A stretch of 64,000 bases of DNA from CAVSMC01 sp963728935 (lineage in GTDB: Bacteria; Pseudomonadota; Gammaproteobacteria; Burkholderiales; Casimicrobiaceae): positions 2,046,001-2,110,000 of the forward strand of contig CAVSMC010000001.1 of assembly GCA_963728935.1 (NCBI GenBank), in the 5' to 3' direction. The position numbers and the translations under genes are program-made. The notes under the pieces were generated by a model, which searched no databases, was not told where the DNA came from, and was given only the letters and a program-made list of their open reading frames with translations. Positions within the stretch are counted from its first letter, which is position 1. The number at the start of each line of letters is the position of its first letter. Below are positions 1-8,370 of the stretch, piece after piece.

Positions 1-12
1 GGAGCCGATGCC

Positions 13-330
13 ATGCGCAAGATCAAAACGGGCGACAACGTCGTCGTCATTGCGGGGCGCGACAAGGGCAAGCGGGGCGACGTGACGCGCGTCGTCGATG
101 CAGCGCACGTCGTCGTCGCCGGCGTCAACTCGGTGAAGAAGCACACGCGTCCGAACCCGATGAAAGGCCAGCAGGGCGGCATCGTAGCGAAGGACATGCC
201 GATCCACGTGTCGAACGTCGCGATCTGGAATCCGGTCACGCAAAAGCCCGATCGCGTCGGCTTCCGCGTGCTCGACGACGGCCGCAAGGTGCGCTTCTTC
301 AAGTCGAACGGCGAGCAGATCGGAGCATGA
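13..330 (+). CDS. rplX: 50S ribosomal protein L24
   Basis: Assembly-initiating protein of the large ribosomal subunit that binds 23S rRNA. The 105-residue length fits the bacterial family, and the N-terminal KOW segment is visible (KIKTGDNVVVIAGRDKGKRG). It is followed after one base by rplE. The window opens inside the operon, so the genes normally upstream (rplN and others) are outside view. A second ATG at position 8 is out of frame; the start at 13 gives the usual MRKIK N-terminus. Confidence 0.97.
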   Translation: MRKIKTGDNVVVIAGRDKGKRGDVTRVVDAAHVVVAGVNSVKKHTRPNPMKGQQGGIVAKDMPIHVSNVAIWNPVTQKPDRVGFRVLDDGRKVRFFKSNGEQIGA

Positions 331-331
331 C

Positions 332-871
332 ATGGCACGGTTGAAAGACGTCTACAAGAAAGAGATCGCGCCCGCGCTCACCAAGCAGTTCGGCTACAAG
401 TCGCCGATGCAGGTGCCGCGGATCACCAAGATCGTGCTCAACATGGGCGTGGGCGAGGCGACCTCCGACAAGAAGCTGCTCGACAACGCGTCCGGCGACA
501 TGACGAAGATCGCCGGCCAGAAGCCGGTCATCACCAAGGCGCGCAAGGCGATCGCCGGTTTCAAGATCCGTGAGGGTTACCCGATCGGTTGCATGGTGAC
601 GTTGCGCCAGGAGCGGATGTACGAGTTCCTCGATCGGCTCGTCACCGTGGCGCTGCCGCGCGTGCGCGACTTTCGCGGCGTGTCGGGCCGCTCGTTCGAC
701 GGCCGCGGCAATTTCAACATGGGTGTGAAGGAACAGATCATCTTCCCCGAGATCGAGTACGACAAGATCGACGCGGTGCGGGGGATGAACATCACGATCG
801 CGACGACCGCGAAGAGCGACGCCGAAGCGAAGGCGCTGCTCGCCGCGTTCAAGTTCCCGTTCAGAAATTGA
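332..871 (+). CDS. rplE: 50S ribosomal protein L5
   Basis: Large-subunit protein that binds 5S rRNA and forms the central protuberance with L18. At 179 residues it has the standard length. The motif KIVLNMGVGEA near residue 33 and the block GRGNFNMGVKEQIIFPEI near residue 127 are diagnostic of bacterial L5. It lies one base after rplX and 7 bases before rpsN, in the conserved spc order, so it is part of the same transcript. Confidence 0.98.
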   Translation: MARLKDVYKKEIAPALTKQFGYKSPMQVPRITKIVLNMGVGEATSDKKLLDNASGDMTKIAGQKPVITKARKAIAGFKIREGYPIGCMVTLRQERMYEFLDRLVTVALPRVRDFRGVSGRSFDGRGNFNMGVKEQIIFPEIEYDKIDAVRGMNITIATTAKSDAEAKALLAAFKFPFRN

Positions 872-878
872 GGCTTTC

Positions 879-1184
879 ATGGCGAAGCTGGCATTGATCA
901 ACCGCGATGTGAAGCGCAACGCGCTCGTGAAGAAGTACGCGAAGCGGCGCGAGGCGCTGGTCGCGATCATCGAGAACATGCGCATCTCCGAAGACGAGCG
1001 GCTCGCCGCGCGGCACAAGCTGCAGCAGCTGCCGCGCAACGCCAATCCGACGCGGCTGCGCAATCGCTGCGCGATCACCGGGCGTCCGCGCGGGTATTTC
1101 CGCAAGTTCGGCTTGGGCCGCAACAAGCTGCGCGAGTACGCGATGCGCGGCGAGATTCCCGGCATCGTCAAGGCGAGCTGGTAA
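879..1184 (+). CDS. rpsN: 30S ribosomal protein S14
   Basis: Small-subunit head protein. The 101-residue form has no CxxC zinc ribbon, so it is the long zinc-independent type usual in Proteobacteria. The C-terminal half shows the family signature RNRCAITGRPRGYFRKFGL followed by EIPGIVKASW. It sits between rplE and rpsH as expected. Confidence 0.97.
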   Translation: MAKLALINRDVKRNALVKKYAKRREALVAIIENMRISEDERLAARHKLQQLPRNANPTRLRNRCAITGRPRGYFRKFGLGRNKLREYAMRGEIPGIVKASW

Positions 1185-1212
1185 CCGTGTTGTTTGGAAT
1201 CAAGGTGAACGC

Positions 1213-1608
1213 ATGAGCATGACCGATCCCATCGCCGACATGCTGACCCGCATCCGCAACGCGCAGATGCGCGAGGAGGCGGTCGTCGCGATGCCATCGT
1301 CGAAGGTGAAGCTCGCCATCGCGAAAGTGCTGAAGGACGAGGGCTACATCGACGGCTTCAAGGTCTCGGGCGAGGAAACGAAGCCGCAGCTCGAGATAGC
1401 GCTCAAGTACTACGCCGGCCGGCCGGTGATCGAGAAGATCGAGCGAGTGTCGAAGCCCGGCTTGCGCATCTATCGGGGCAAGGAAGAGATTCCGCGCGTG
1501 ATGAACGGGCTCGGCATCGCGATCGTTTCGACGTCGCGCGGCGTGATGACCGATCGCAAGGCACGCGCCACCGGTGTGGGCGGCGAAGTGCTCTGCATCG
1601 TCGCGTAG
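1213..1608 (+). CDS. rpsH: 30S ribosomal protein S8
   Basis: Small-subunit platform protein that binds 16S rRNA; in enterobacteria S8 is also the autogenous repressor of the spc operon. The 131 residues begin MSMTDPIADMLTRIRNAQ, and the C-terminal signature ISTSRGVMTDRKAR-type block is seen as VSTSRGVMTDRKARATGVGG. The AAGG upstream of the ATG supports the start. It is followed 10 bases later by rplF. Confidence 0.98.
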   Translation: MSMTDPIADMLTRIRNAQMREEAVVAMPSSKVKLAIAKVLKDEGYIDGFKVSGEETKPQLEIALKYYAGRPVIEKIERVSKPGLRIYRGKEEIPRVMNGLGIAIVSTSRGVMTDRKARATGVGGEVLCIVA

Positions 1609-1618
1609 GAGAGATTCG

Positions 1619-2146
1619 ATGTCGCGCATCGGCAACAATCCGATTCCAGTGCCGCCGAAAGTCGAGGTTACGCTCGCGCCGGGACAAATCACCGTCAAGG
1701 GTCCGCGTGGCTCGCTCACGCGCGAGCTCGACGGCCGCGTGTCGATCGAGAAGGACGGCGAGACGCTCGTCTGCAAGGCGGCCGACGCAGAGGCGAACGC
1801 GATGCACGGCACCGTGCGCGCGCTCGTCGCCAATATGGTGAAAGGCGTCACCGACGGCTTCGAACGGCGCCTGACGCTCGTCGGCGTCGGTTTTCGCGCG
1901 CAAGCGGCCGGCGACAAGCTCAACCTGTCGCTCGGCTTTTCGCATCCGATCGTGCACACGATGCCGCAGGGCGTGAAGGTCGAGACGCCGGTGCAGACCG
2001 AGGTGATCGTCCGCGGCATCGACAAGCAGCAGGTGGGACAGGTGGCGGCCGAGATTCGCGCCTACCGTCCGCCTGAGCCGTACAAGGGCAAGGGCGTGCG
2101 CTACTTCAACGAGCGCGTCGTCATCAAGGAAACGAAGAAGAAGTAG
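1619..2146 (+). CDS. rplF: 50S ribosomal protein L6
   Basis: Large-subunit protein near the factor-binding site. The frame is open further upstream, but the start at 1619 (MSRIGNNPIPVP) has AGGAGAG just before it and gives the usual 175 residues. The C-terminal RAYRPPEPYKGKGVRY block is the family signature. It is preceded by rpsH and followed by rplR. Confidence 0.98.
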   Translation: MSRIGNNPIPVPPKVEVTLAPGQITVKGPRGSLTRELDGRVSIEKDGETLVCKAADAEANAMHGTVRALVANMVKGVTDGFERRLTLVGVGFRAQAAGDKLNLSLGFSHPIVHTMPQGVKVETPVQTEVIVRGIDKQQVGQVAAEIRAYRPPEPYKGKGVRYFNERVVIKETKKK

Positions 2147-2164
2147 GTTCGCGAGAGGCACAGC

Positions 2165-2521
2165 ATGCTGACCAAGAAGGAAGCTCGACTTCGCCGCGCC
2201 AAGCAGACGCGTTTGCGCATCGCGCAGCAGCGCGCGACGCGGCTCGTCGTGAGCCGATCGAACTGCCACATCTACGCACAGCTCGTGGCGCCCCAAGGCG
2301 ACAAGGTGCTCGCGAGCGCATCGACCGCCGAAGGCGAGGTGCGCAAGGACGTCAAGAACGGCGGCAACAAGGCGGCCGCGGCGATCGTCGGCAAACGGAT
2401 CGCCGACCGCGCGAAGGCGCTCGGCATCGAATCCGTCGCATTCGATCGTTCGGGCTACCGCTACCACGGGCGCGTGAAGGCGCTCGCCGAAGCCGCGCGC
2501 GAGCACGGCCTGAAGTTCTGA
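2165..2521 (+). CDS. rplR: 50S ribosomal protein L18
   Basis: 5S rRNA-binding protein of the central protuberance. It has 118 residues, a basic N-terminus (MLTKKEARLRRAKQTRLRI) and the typical ending FDRSGYRYHGRVKALAEAAR. It lies 18 bases after rplF and 23 before rpsE, in conserved order. Confidence 0.97.
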   Translation: MLTKKEARLRRAKQTRLRIAQQRATRLVVSRSNCHIYAQLVAPQGDKVLASASTAEGEVRKDVKNGGNKAAAAIVGKRIADRAKALGIESVAFDRSGYRYHGRVKALAEAAREHGLKF

Positions 2522-2544
2522 CGCCGCCGCAAGGGACATTACTC

Positions 2545-3072
2545 ATGGCAAAGATTCAGCAGCGCGGGCCCCAGCAGCAGGACGACCGCGGCGACGGCCT
2601 CAAAGAGAAGATGATCAGCATCAACCGCGTGACCAAGGTCGTGAAGGGCGGCCGCATTCTGGGCTTCGCCGCGCTCACCGTGGTCGGTGATGGTGACGGC
2701 CGCGTCGGCATGGGCAAGGGCAAGTCGAAGGAAGTGCCGGTCGCCGTGCAGAAGGCGATGGAAGAAGCTCGCCGCCGGATGGTCAAGGTGCGCTTGAAGA
2801 GCGGCACGCTGCATCATGCGGTCGAAGGTCGCCATGGCGCGACCAAGGTATTCATGCAGCCCGCTGCGGAAGGTACCGGCGTCATCGCCGGCGGCCCGAT
2901 GCGCGCGGTGTGCGAGGTCGTCGGCGTTACCAACGTGCTGGCGAAATGCCACGGATCGACGAACCCGTACAACCTGGTGCGCGCGACGATCAACGCGCTC
3001 GAGTCGCTCAACACGCCTGCCGAGATCGCCGCCAAGCGCGGGATGACGGTCGAGCAGATCCTCGAGGGTTGA
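2545..3072 (+). CDS. rpsE: 30S ribosomal protein S5
   Basis: Small-subunit protein involved in decoding accuracy and mRNA unwinding at the entry pore. It has 175 residues with the N-terminal dsRNA-binding fold (INRVTKVVKGGRILGFAALT) and the C-terminal block with AKCHGSTNPYNLVRATI. It is followed after two bases by rpmD, consistent with coupled translation. Confidence 0.98.
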   Translation: MAKIQQRGPQQQDDRGDGLKEKMISINRVTKVVKGGRILGFAALTVVGDGDGRVGMGKGKSKEVPVAVQKAMEEARRRMVKVRLKSGTLHHAVEGRHGATKVFMQPAAEGTGVIAGGPMRAVCEVVGVTNVLAKCHGSTNPYNLVRATINALESLNTPAEIAAKRGMTVEQILEG

Positions 3073-3074
3073 CG

Positions 3075-3263
3075 ATGAGCGCACCAAAGAAGATCAGGGT
3101 GACGCTCGTGAAAAGCATCGCGAGCACGAAGCGCTCGCATCGGGCGACGGTGCGCGGGCTCGGCCTCAAGTGGACGAACCACTCGGTCGAGGTCGTCGAT
3201 ACCCCGGCCACGCGCGGGATGATCAACAAGGTCGGCTACCTGGTGAAGGTGACGGACCAATGA
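3075..3263 (+). CDS. rpmD: 50S ribosomal protein L30
   Basis: Small large-subunit protein of 62 residues starting MSAPKKIRVTLVKS. The L30 pattern (LVKS, then GLGLKWTNHSVEVVDTPA, then a GMINKV tail) is clear. The start at 3075 lies two bases after the rpsE stop and gives the normal family length. Unlike in most genomes, it is separated from rplO by 145 bases containing a dispersed palindromic repeat. Confidence 0.96.
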   Translation: MSAPKKIRVTLVKSIASTKRSHRATVRGLGLKWTNHSVEVVDTPATRGMINKVGYLVKVTDQ

Positions 3264-3286
3264 AGGTTGTGGCGACTACTGGACGT

Positions 3287-3390
3287 CATTGCCGCGAAGC
3301 TTGTCCCCGCATGCTTGAAGCGGGGAGCGGGAATCCAGTGTCTTTCGACGAACGACGCTGGGTCCTCGCGTTCGCGGGGACGACGGCATA
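3287..3390 (+). repeat. Dispersed about 100-bp palindromic repeat, copy 1
   Basis: This non-coding insert fills the rpmD-rplO gap. It begins CATTGCCGCGAAGC and ends with the hairpin CCCCGCG-TT-style sequence TCGCGTTCGCGGGGACGACGG. A second near-full copy lies at 14020-14122 in the same orientation, and a right-half copy in reverse orientation at 62819-62857. In the first copy one base of the left hairpin arm differs (CCTCGCG). It carries no gene and no transposase. It is probably a REP-like mobile palindrome; any role as a transcript-processing site is unknown. Confidence 0.75.
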
Positions 3391-3408
3391 GGAACATCGG
3401 AGCACGCG

Positions 3409-3840
3409 ATGCGTCTGAACACTCTCAAGCCCGCCGCCGGGTCGAAGAAGGCGAAACGCCGCCCCGGCCGCGGTCCCGGCTCGGGCCTCGGCAAGACCGC
3501 CGGCCGCGGCAACAAGGGGCAGAAGTCGCGTTCGGGCGGGTTTCACAAAGTAGGTTTCGAAGGCGGACAGATGCCGTTGCAGCGCCGGCTGCCGAAGCGC
3601 GGATTCGTGTCGCGCGCGAAGAATGACACAGCGGAAGTACGCTTGTCCGATCTCGCGAAAATGCCGGTCGCCGAAATCGACCTGCTCGCGCTGAAGGCGG
3701 CGGGCGTGGTGCCGTCGATCGCGACTGCGGCGAAGGTGATCAAGGCCGGTGAGCTTGCGAAAGCTGTCAAGTTGACCGGCGTCGCCGTCACCAAGGGCGC
3801 GAAGGCGGCGATCGAGGCTGCCGGCGGAAGCGTCGCTTAG
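3409..3840 (+). CDS. rplO: 50S ribosomal protein L15
   Basis: Late-assembly large-subunit protein. It has 143 residues with the basic glycine-rich N-terminus typical of L15 (GPGSGLGKTAGRGNKGQKSR), followed by GFEGGQMPLQRRLPKRGF. It starts 18 bases after the repeat element and precedes secY by 39 bases. Confidence 0.97.
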   Translation: MRLNTLKPAAGSKKAKRRPGRGPGSGLGKTAGRGNKGQKSRSGGFHKVGFEGGQMPLQRRLPKRGFVSRAKNDTAEVRLSDLAKMPVAEIDLLALKAAGVVPSIATAAKVIKAGELAKAVKLTGVAVTKGAKAAIEAAGGSVA

Positions 3841-3879
3841 GGCGGCCGTCCGACCATAACGTAATCGGGAAAGAACGAC

Positions 3880-5202
3880 GTGGCCACCAGCAATCCCGCG
3901 CTCAAAAGCGGTTCCAAGTACGCCGATCTGAAGAGGCGTCTGTGGTTCCTGCTCGGCGCGCTCGTCGTCTACCGGGTCGGGACGCACATCCCGGTTCCCG
4001 GCATCAACGCGCAAGTGCTCGACGAGCTGTTCCGCAACCAGCAGGGCGGCATCCTCGGACTGTTCAACGTGTTCTCGGGAGGCGCGCTGCAACGCTTCTC
4101 GATTCTCGCGCTCGGCATCATGCCGTACATCTCGGCGTCGATCATCATGCAGCTTTGCACCGTGGTCGTGCCCACGCTCGAAGCGCTGAAGAAGGAGGGC
4201 GAAGCCGGCCGGCGCAAGATCACGCAATACACACGCTACGCGACGCTCGGTCTCGCCTTCTTCCAGGCGATCGGCATCTCGATCGCGCTCGAAGCACAGG
4301 CGGGCCTGGTGATCGCACCCGGGTTCGGGTTCCGCATGGTGACGGCGATCACGCTCGTCACCGGCACGATGTTCCTGATGTGGCTCGGCGAGCAGATCAC
4401 GGAGCGAGGTTTGGGCAACGGCATCTCGCTGCTGATCTTCGCGGGCATCGCGGCGGGACTTCCGCGCGCGATCGGGCAGACGCTCGAGCAGGCGCGCACG
4501 GGTGCGTACTCGATTCCGCTGGTGCTCGGCATCGCGGCGCTGGTCGTGCTCGTCACGGCGTTCGTCGTGTTCATGGAGCGCGCGCTGCGCAAGATCCTCG
4601 TGAACTACGCGAAGCGCCAGGTCGGCAACAAGGTCTACCAGGGGCAGAGCTCGCACCTGCCGCTCAAGATCAACATGTCGGGCGTGATTCCGCCGATCTT
4701 CGCGTCGTCGATCATCCTGTTCCCGGCGACGCTCGCGCAGTGGTTCGGCTCGGGCGAAGGAACGATCTGGCTTCGCGACCTCGCGGCCACGCTCGCGCCC
4801 GGGCAGCCGGTGCACGAGATCCTGTACGCGGCGGCGATCATCTTCTTCTGTTTCTTCTACACCGCGCTGCAGTACAACCCGAAGGAGACGGCGGAGAACC
4901 TGAAGAAGAGCGGCGCTTTCATTCCGGGCTACCGGCCGGGCGAACAGACGGCGAAGTACATCGAGAAGATCTCGCTGCGCCTGACGCTGCTGGGATCGAT
5001 GTACCTGGTAATCGTGTGCTTCATCCCCAACTTCCTGATCGCCTGGAAGAACGTCCCGTTCTACTTCGGCGGCACGTCGCTTCTGATCATCGTCGTCGTG
5101 ACGATGGACTTCATGACGCAGGTGCAGGCCTATCTGATGTCTCAGCAGTACGAGAGCCTGCTGCGCAAGGCGAATTTCAAAGGGGGATTGCCCACGCGTT
5201 GA
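3880..5202 (+). CDS. secY: Protein translocase subunit SecY
   Basis: Central channel subunit of the SecYEG translocon in the inner membrane. It has 440 residues with a GTG start, and the hydrophobic profile fits the ten membrane segments of the family. Recognisable blocks are RVGTHIPVPGIN near residue 30, SGGALQRFSILALGIMPYIS near residue 67, and the C-terminal cytosolic tail MSQQYESLLRKANFKGG. Its place between rplO and infA is conserved. Confidence 0.98.
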   Translation: MATSNPALKSGSKYADLKRRLWFLLGALVVYRVGTHIPVPGINAQVLDELFRNQQGGILGLFNVFSGGALQRFSILALGIMPYISASIIMQLCTVVVPTLEALKKEGEAGRRKITQYTRYATLGLAFFQAIGISIALEAQAGLVIAPGFGFRMVTAITLVTGTMFLMWLGEQITERGLGNGISLLIFAGIAAGLPRAIGQTLEQARTGAYSIPLVLGIAALVVLVTAFVVFMERALRKILVNYAKRQVGNKVYQGQSSHLPLKINMSGVIPPIFASSIILFPATLAQWFGSGEGTIWLRDLAATLAPGQPVHEILYAAAIIFFCFFYTALQYNPKETAENLKKSGAFIPGYRPGEQTAKYIEKISLRLTLLGSMYLVIVCFIPNFLIAWKNVPFYFGGTSLLIIVVVTMDFMTQVQAYLMSQQYESLLRKANFKGGLPTR

Positions 5203-5205
5203 TGG

Positions 5206-5307
5206 CCCTCACCCCAGCTCTCACCCCCTTTTCCCCTCGCCCGCACGGCGGCAGAGGGGAAGCAAGTGCCCCCTTTCTCTCGCCGGGAGAGGGGTGGGCG
5301 ATGAGGG
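5206..5307 (+). repeat. Cloverleaf-like palindromic element between secY and infA
   Basis: This insert of about 100 bases has an outer stem CCCTCA (5206-5211) / TGAGGG (5302-5307) enclosing two hairpins: TTCCCCTC (5231-5238) / GAGGGGAA (5254-5261) and CTCTC (5277-5281) / GAGAG (5287-5291). There is no coding signal and no T-run, so it does not look like an intrinsic terminator. It resembles the CCCTCACCCC...GGAGAGGG type of dispersed repeat seen in proteobacterial genomes; no second full copy was found in this window. Confidence 0.6.
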
Positions 5308-5341
5308 CTCGGACTGAGTCGCTGCGCGACTGGCTGAACGC

Positions 5342-5560
5342 ATGGCGAAGGAAGACACGATCCAGATGCAGGGCGAGATCCTGGAAATGTTGCCCAATGC
5401 GACATTCCGGGTGAAGCTGGAAAACGGCCACGTCGTGCTCGGACACATCTCGGGCAAGATGCGGATGCACTACATCAAGATACTGCCGGGTGACAAGGTT
5501 ACCGTCGAGCTGACGCCGTACGACCTGTCGCGTGCGCGGATCACGTTCCGCGCCAAGTGA
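5342..5560 (+). CDS. infA: Translation initiation factor IF-1
   Basis: Small OB-fold protein that binds the ribosomal A site during initiation. Its 72 residues match the family exactly. The sequence starts MAKEDTIQMQGEILEMLPNA and contains the block with HISGKMRMHYIKILPGDKV. It is positioned between secY and rpmJ, as in other Betaproteobacteria. Confidence 0.98.
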   Translation: MAKEDTIQMQGEILEMLPNATFRVKLENGHVVLGHISGKMRMHYIKILPGDKVTVELTPYDLSRARITFRAK

Positions 5561-5585
5561 CGCGGCAGCGAAAGGGAAGGCAACC

Positions 5586-5699
5586 ATGAAGGTTCTGGCA
5601 TCGGTGAAGAAGATCTGCCGCAAGTGCAAGATCATCCGGCGCAACGGCGTCGTACGCGTGATCTGCGAGGATCCGCGTCACAAGCAGCGGCAAGGCTAA
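5586..5699 (+). CDS. rpmJ: 50S ribosomal protein L36
   Basis: Small zinc-ribbon protein of the large subunit, 37 residues, starting MKVLASVKKICRKCKIIRR. The zinc ligands C11, C14, C27 and H32 are all present, so this is the zinc-binding type. AAGGGAAGGCAACC precedes the ATG. It lies 25 bases after infA and 24 before rpsM. Confidence 0.97.
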   Translation: MKVLASVKKICRKCKIIRRNGVVRVICEDPRHKQRQG

Positions 5700-5723
5700 C
5701 GGAACGGACGACAGGTAACGCAT

Positions 5724-6119
5724 ATGGCCCGCATTGCAGGCGTCAACATCCCCAATCACCAGCACGCCGAGATCGCGTTGACGGCGATCTACGGCATCGG
5801 CCGTCCCCGCGCGAAGGCGATTTGCAGCTCCGTCGGCATCAAGGGCTCGACCAAGATCAAGGACCTCTCCGACGCCGAAATGGACAAGCTGCGCGAGCAG
5901 GTGCAGAAGTTCACCGTCGAGGGCGACCTGCGGCGCGAGGTGACGATGAGCATCAAGCGGCTGATGGACCTCGGCTGCTATCGCGGCGTTCGCCACCGCA
6001 AGGGCCTGCCGGTGCGCGGCCAGCGCACGCGCACGAACGCGCGCACGCGCAAGGGACCGCGCAAGGCGCGGCAGGCCTCGGGGCGGCCCGCGGCTGCGAA
6101 ACCCGCGGCAACCAAGTAA
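5724..6119 (+). CDS. rpsM: 30S ribosomal protein S13
   Basis: Small-subunit head protein contacting the P-site tRNA and the large subunit. The N-terminus MARIAGVNIPNHQHAEIALT and the block RHRKGLPVRGQRTRTNARTR are diagnostic. At 131 residues it is about ten longer than usual, because an Ala/Pro/Lys-rich tail (GRPAAAKPAATK) follows the conserved GPRKA end. Confidence 0.97.
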   Translation: MARIAGVNIPNHQHAEIALTAIYGIGRPRAKAICSSVGIKGSTKIKDLSDAEMDKLREQVQKFTVEGDLRREVTMSIKRLMDLGCYRGVRHRKGLPVRGQRTRTNARTRKGPRKARQASGRPAAAKPAATK

Positions 6120-6138
6120 CGTCGAGGACGAGTCGAAG

Positions 6139-6546
6139 ATGGCACAGCAACCCACGCAGAAAGCCGGTGCGGCGCGCGCGCGCAAGAAAGTCAAGAAGAA
6201 CGTCGCCGAAGGCATCGCGCACATTCACGCGTCGTTCAACAACACGATCATCACGATCACCGATCGGCAGGGCAACGCGCTGTCGTGGGCGACGTCGGGG
6301 GGCGCCGGCTTCAAGGGATCGCGCAAGTCGACGCCGTTCGCCGCGCAGGTCGCTGCCGAAAAGGCGGGCCGCGTCGCCGTCGAGCATGGCGTCAAGAATC
6401 TGGAAGTGCGGATCAAGGGGCCGGGCCCCGGCCGCGAATCGGCGGTGCGCGCGTTGAACGCGCTCGGCATGAAGATCACGTCGATCTCCGACGTGACGCC
6501 GATCCCGCACAACGGTTGCCGGCCGCCGAAGCGGCGTCGCATCTGA
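6139..6546 (+). CDS. rpsK: 30S ribosomal protein S11
   Basis: Small-subunit platform protein. Its 135 residues include the conserved block HASFNNTIITITDRQGNAL and the C-terminal DVTPIPHNGCRPPKRRRI. An alanine/lysine-rich N-terminal stretch precedes the core. It forms the alpha-operon core with rpsM, rpsD, rpoA and rplQ. Confidence 0.98.
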   Translation: MAQQPTQKAGAARARKKVKKNVAEGIAHIHASFNNTIITITDRQGNALSWATSGGAGFKGSRKSTPFAAQVAAEKAGRVAVEHGVKNLEVRIKGPGPGRESAVRALNALGMKITSISDVTPIPHNGCRPPKRRRI

Positions 6547-6568
6547 CGAATACGTAACAGGGACAAGC

Positions 6569-7192
6569 ATGGCTCGTTATATTGGACCCAAATGCAAGTT
6601 GGCGCGTCGAGAAGGAACGGATCTGTTCCTGAAGAGCGCGCGCCGTTCGCTCGATTCGAAGTGCAAGCTCGAGACCAAGCCCGGGCAACACGGCGTGAAG
6701 TCGGGAATGCGCACGTCGGATTACGGCTTGCAGTTGCGCGAAAAGCAGAAGCTGCGCCGCATGTATGGCCTGCTCGAGCGGCAGTTCCGCCGCTATTTCG
6801 CGGCCGCCGCGGCCGGCAAGGGCTCGACCGGCACCAACCTGCTTCAGCTGCTCGAGTCGCGCCTCGACAACGTCGTCTATCGGATGGGTCTCGGCTCGAC
6901 GCGAGCGGAGGCCCGTCAGCTCGTCGGTCATTGCTCGGTGACGGTCAACGGCAAGGTCCTCAGCATTCCCTCGGCCATCGTCAAGGCCGGTGATGTCGTC
7001 GCCGTAACCGAGCGGGCGAAGGGCCAGCTGCGCATCCAGGACGCGCTGCAACTCGCCGAGAAGGTCGGCTTCCCGTCGTGGGTCGAGGTCGACGTCAAGA
7101 AGATGACCGGCACGTTCAAGGGCGCGCCGGATCGATCGGAGTTCGGGCAGGACATCAACGAAAGCCTGGTCGTCGAGCTGTATTCCAAGTGA
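6569..7192 (+). CDS. rpsD: 30S ribosomal protein S4
   Basis: Primary 16S rRNA-binding protein; in enterobacteria it represses its own operon. The 207 residues begin MARYIGPKCKLARREGTDL. The S4 RNA-binding domain lies near residues 95-160 (LLESRLDNVVYRMGLGSTRAEARQ). It is followed by a 76-base gap before rpoA. Confidence 0.98.
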   Translation: MARYIGPKCKLARREGTDLFLKSARRSLDSKCKLETKPGQHGVKSGMRTSDYGLQLREKQKLRRMYGLLERQFRRYFAAAAAGKGSTGTNLLQLLESRLDNVVYRMGLGSTRAEARQLVGHCSVTVNGKVLSIPSAIVKAGDVVAVTERAKGQLRIQDALQLAEKVGFPSWVEVDVKKMTGTFKGAPDRSEFGQDINESLVVELYSK

Positions 7193-7268
7193 GGATGTTC
7201 GGCTGCGGCGCGTTGCGCCGCTCGCCGCCGGTATACGTCAGACGTTTTCCACGGCACAAAGGCTACGC

Positions 7269-8246
7269 ATGCAGAGCAACGTACTGTTGAAACCCCGCAT
7301 CATCGACGTCCAGTCCACTTCGCCTTTCCATGCGAAGGTCGTGATGGAGCCGTTCGAGCGCGGTTACGGCCACACGCTCGGCAACGCGCTGCGGCGCGTG
7401 CTGCTGTCGTCGATGCCCGGTTATGCGCCGACGGAAGTGCGCATTACCGGCGTGCTGCACGAGTATTCGGCGCTCGACGGCGTGCAGGAGGACGTCGTCG
7501 ACATCCTGTTGAACTTGAAGGGCGTCGTGTTGAAGCTGCACAACCGCGACCACGTGCTGTTGAAGCTCGCGAAGACCGGCGAAGGTCCGGTCACGGCAGC
7601 CGACATCGAGCCCAACCACGACGTCGAGATCATCAATCCGGAGCACGTCATCGCGCACCTCACCGCCGGCGGCAAGCTCGAAATGGAAATCAAGGTCGAG
7701 AAGGGCCGCGGCTATCAGCCGGCCACCGCGCGCATCAAGCCCGAAGGCGGACGCACGATCGGCAGCATTCTGCTCGACGCGTCGTTCTCGCCGGTGCGCA
7801 AGGTGAGTTACGCGGTCGAGAGCGCGCGCGTCGAGCAACGCACCGACCTCGACAAGCTCGTGCTCGACATCGAAACGAACGGCGTCGTCGAGCCCGAGCA
7901 AGCCGTTCGCTACGCTGCGAGCGTGCTTGTCGAGCAGCTTTCGGTGTTCGCCGACTTGCAAGGCACCGATCAGCCGACGGCGGAGCGCGCCTCGCCGCAA
8001 GTCGATCCGATCCTGCTGCGCCCGGTCGATGATCTCGAGCTCACCGTGCGCTCGGCGAATTGCCTCAAGGCCGAGAACATCTACTACATCGGCGACCTGA
8101 TCCAGCGCACCGAGACCGAATTGCTGAAGACGCCGAACCTCGGCCGCAAGTCACTGAACGAAATCAAGGAAGTGCTTGCGTCGCGAGGGCTTTCGCTCGG
8201 CATGAAGCTCGAGAACTGGCCTCCAGCAGGGCTCGATCGGCCCTGA
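7269..8246 (+). CDS. rpoA: DNA-directed RNA polymerase subunit alpha
   Basis: Alpha subunit of RNA polymerase, 325 residues. The N-terminal dimerisation domain (about 1-235) has the block RGYGHTLGNALRRVLLSSMP. A linker leads to the C-terminal DNA- and activator-binding domain (about 250-325) with NCLKAENIYYIGDLIQRTE and GRKSLNEIKEVLASRGLSLG. The stop codon lies inside a 12-bp perfect palindrome that begins the rpoA-rplQ intergenic element. Confidence 0.98.
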   Translation: MQSNVLLKPRIIDVQSTSPFHAKVVMEPFERGYGHTLGNALRRVLLSSMPGYAPTEVRITGVLHEYSALDGVQEDVVDILLNLKGVVLKLHNRDHVLLKLAKTGEGPVTAADIEPNHDVEIINPEHVIAHLTAGGKLEMEIKVEKGRGYQPATARIKPEGGRTIGSILLDASFSPVRKVSYAVESARVEQRTDLDKLVLDIETNGVVEPEQAVRYAASVLVEQLSVFADLQGTDQPTAERASPQVDPILLRPVDDLELTVRSANCLKAENIYYIGDLIQRTETELLKTPNLGRKSLNEIKEVLASRGLSLGMKLENWPPAGLDRP

Positions 8247-8370
8247 AAAGTAAACACCTACTTTTCAGGGGGGCGGGCTCCGCGGCTTCGCCGCTGCGCC
8301 CGTCGGGTCAGATGAAAAATCGCTGGCGAAGCCAGACGATTTTCTGTGAAAAGCTACGAAAGACCGTAGC
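8241..8370 (+). repeat. Stem-loop cluster between rpoA and rplQ
   Basis: Three hairpins lie in a row. First, CCCTGAAAAGTA (8241-8252) pairs perfectly with 8259-8270 around a 6-base loop and overlaps the rpoA stop. Second, AAAATCGCTGGC (8316-8327) pairs with 8331-8343, with one bulged A. Third, GCTACG (8353-8358) pairs with CGTAGC (8365-8370). No gene fits here, and there is no T-run after any stem, so this is not a plain intrinsic terminator. It may be an inserted palindromic element or a structured rplQ leader. Confidence 0.6.

Noticed and set aside
3286..4815. Long minus-strand open frame (about 509 codons) opposite rplO/secY
   Set aside because: Arg/Asp/His-rich composition typical of antisense reading of high-GC genes, with no recognisable domain. 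The plus strand is certain coding sequence.
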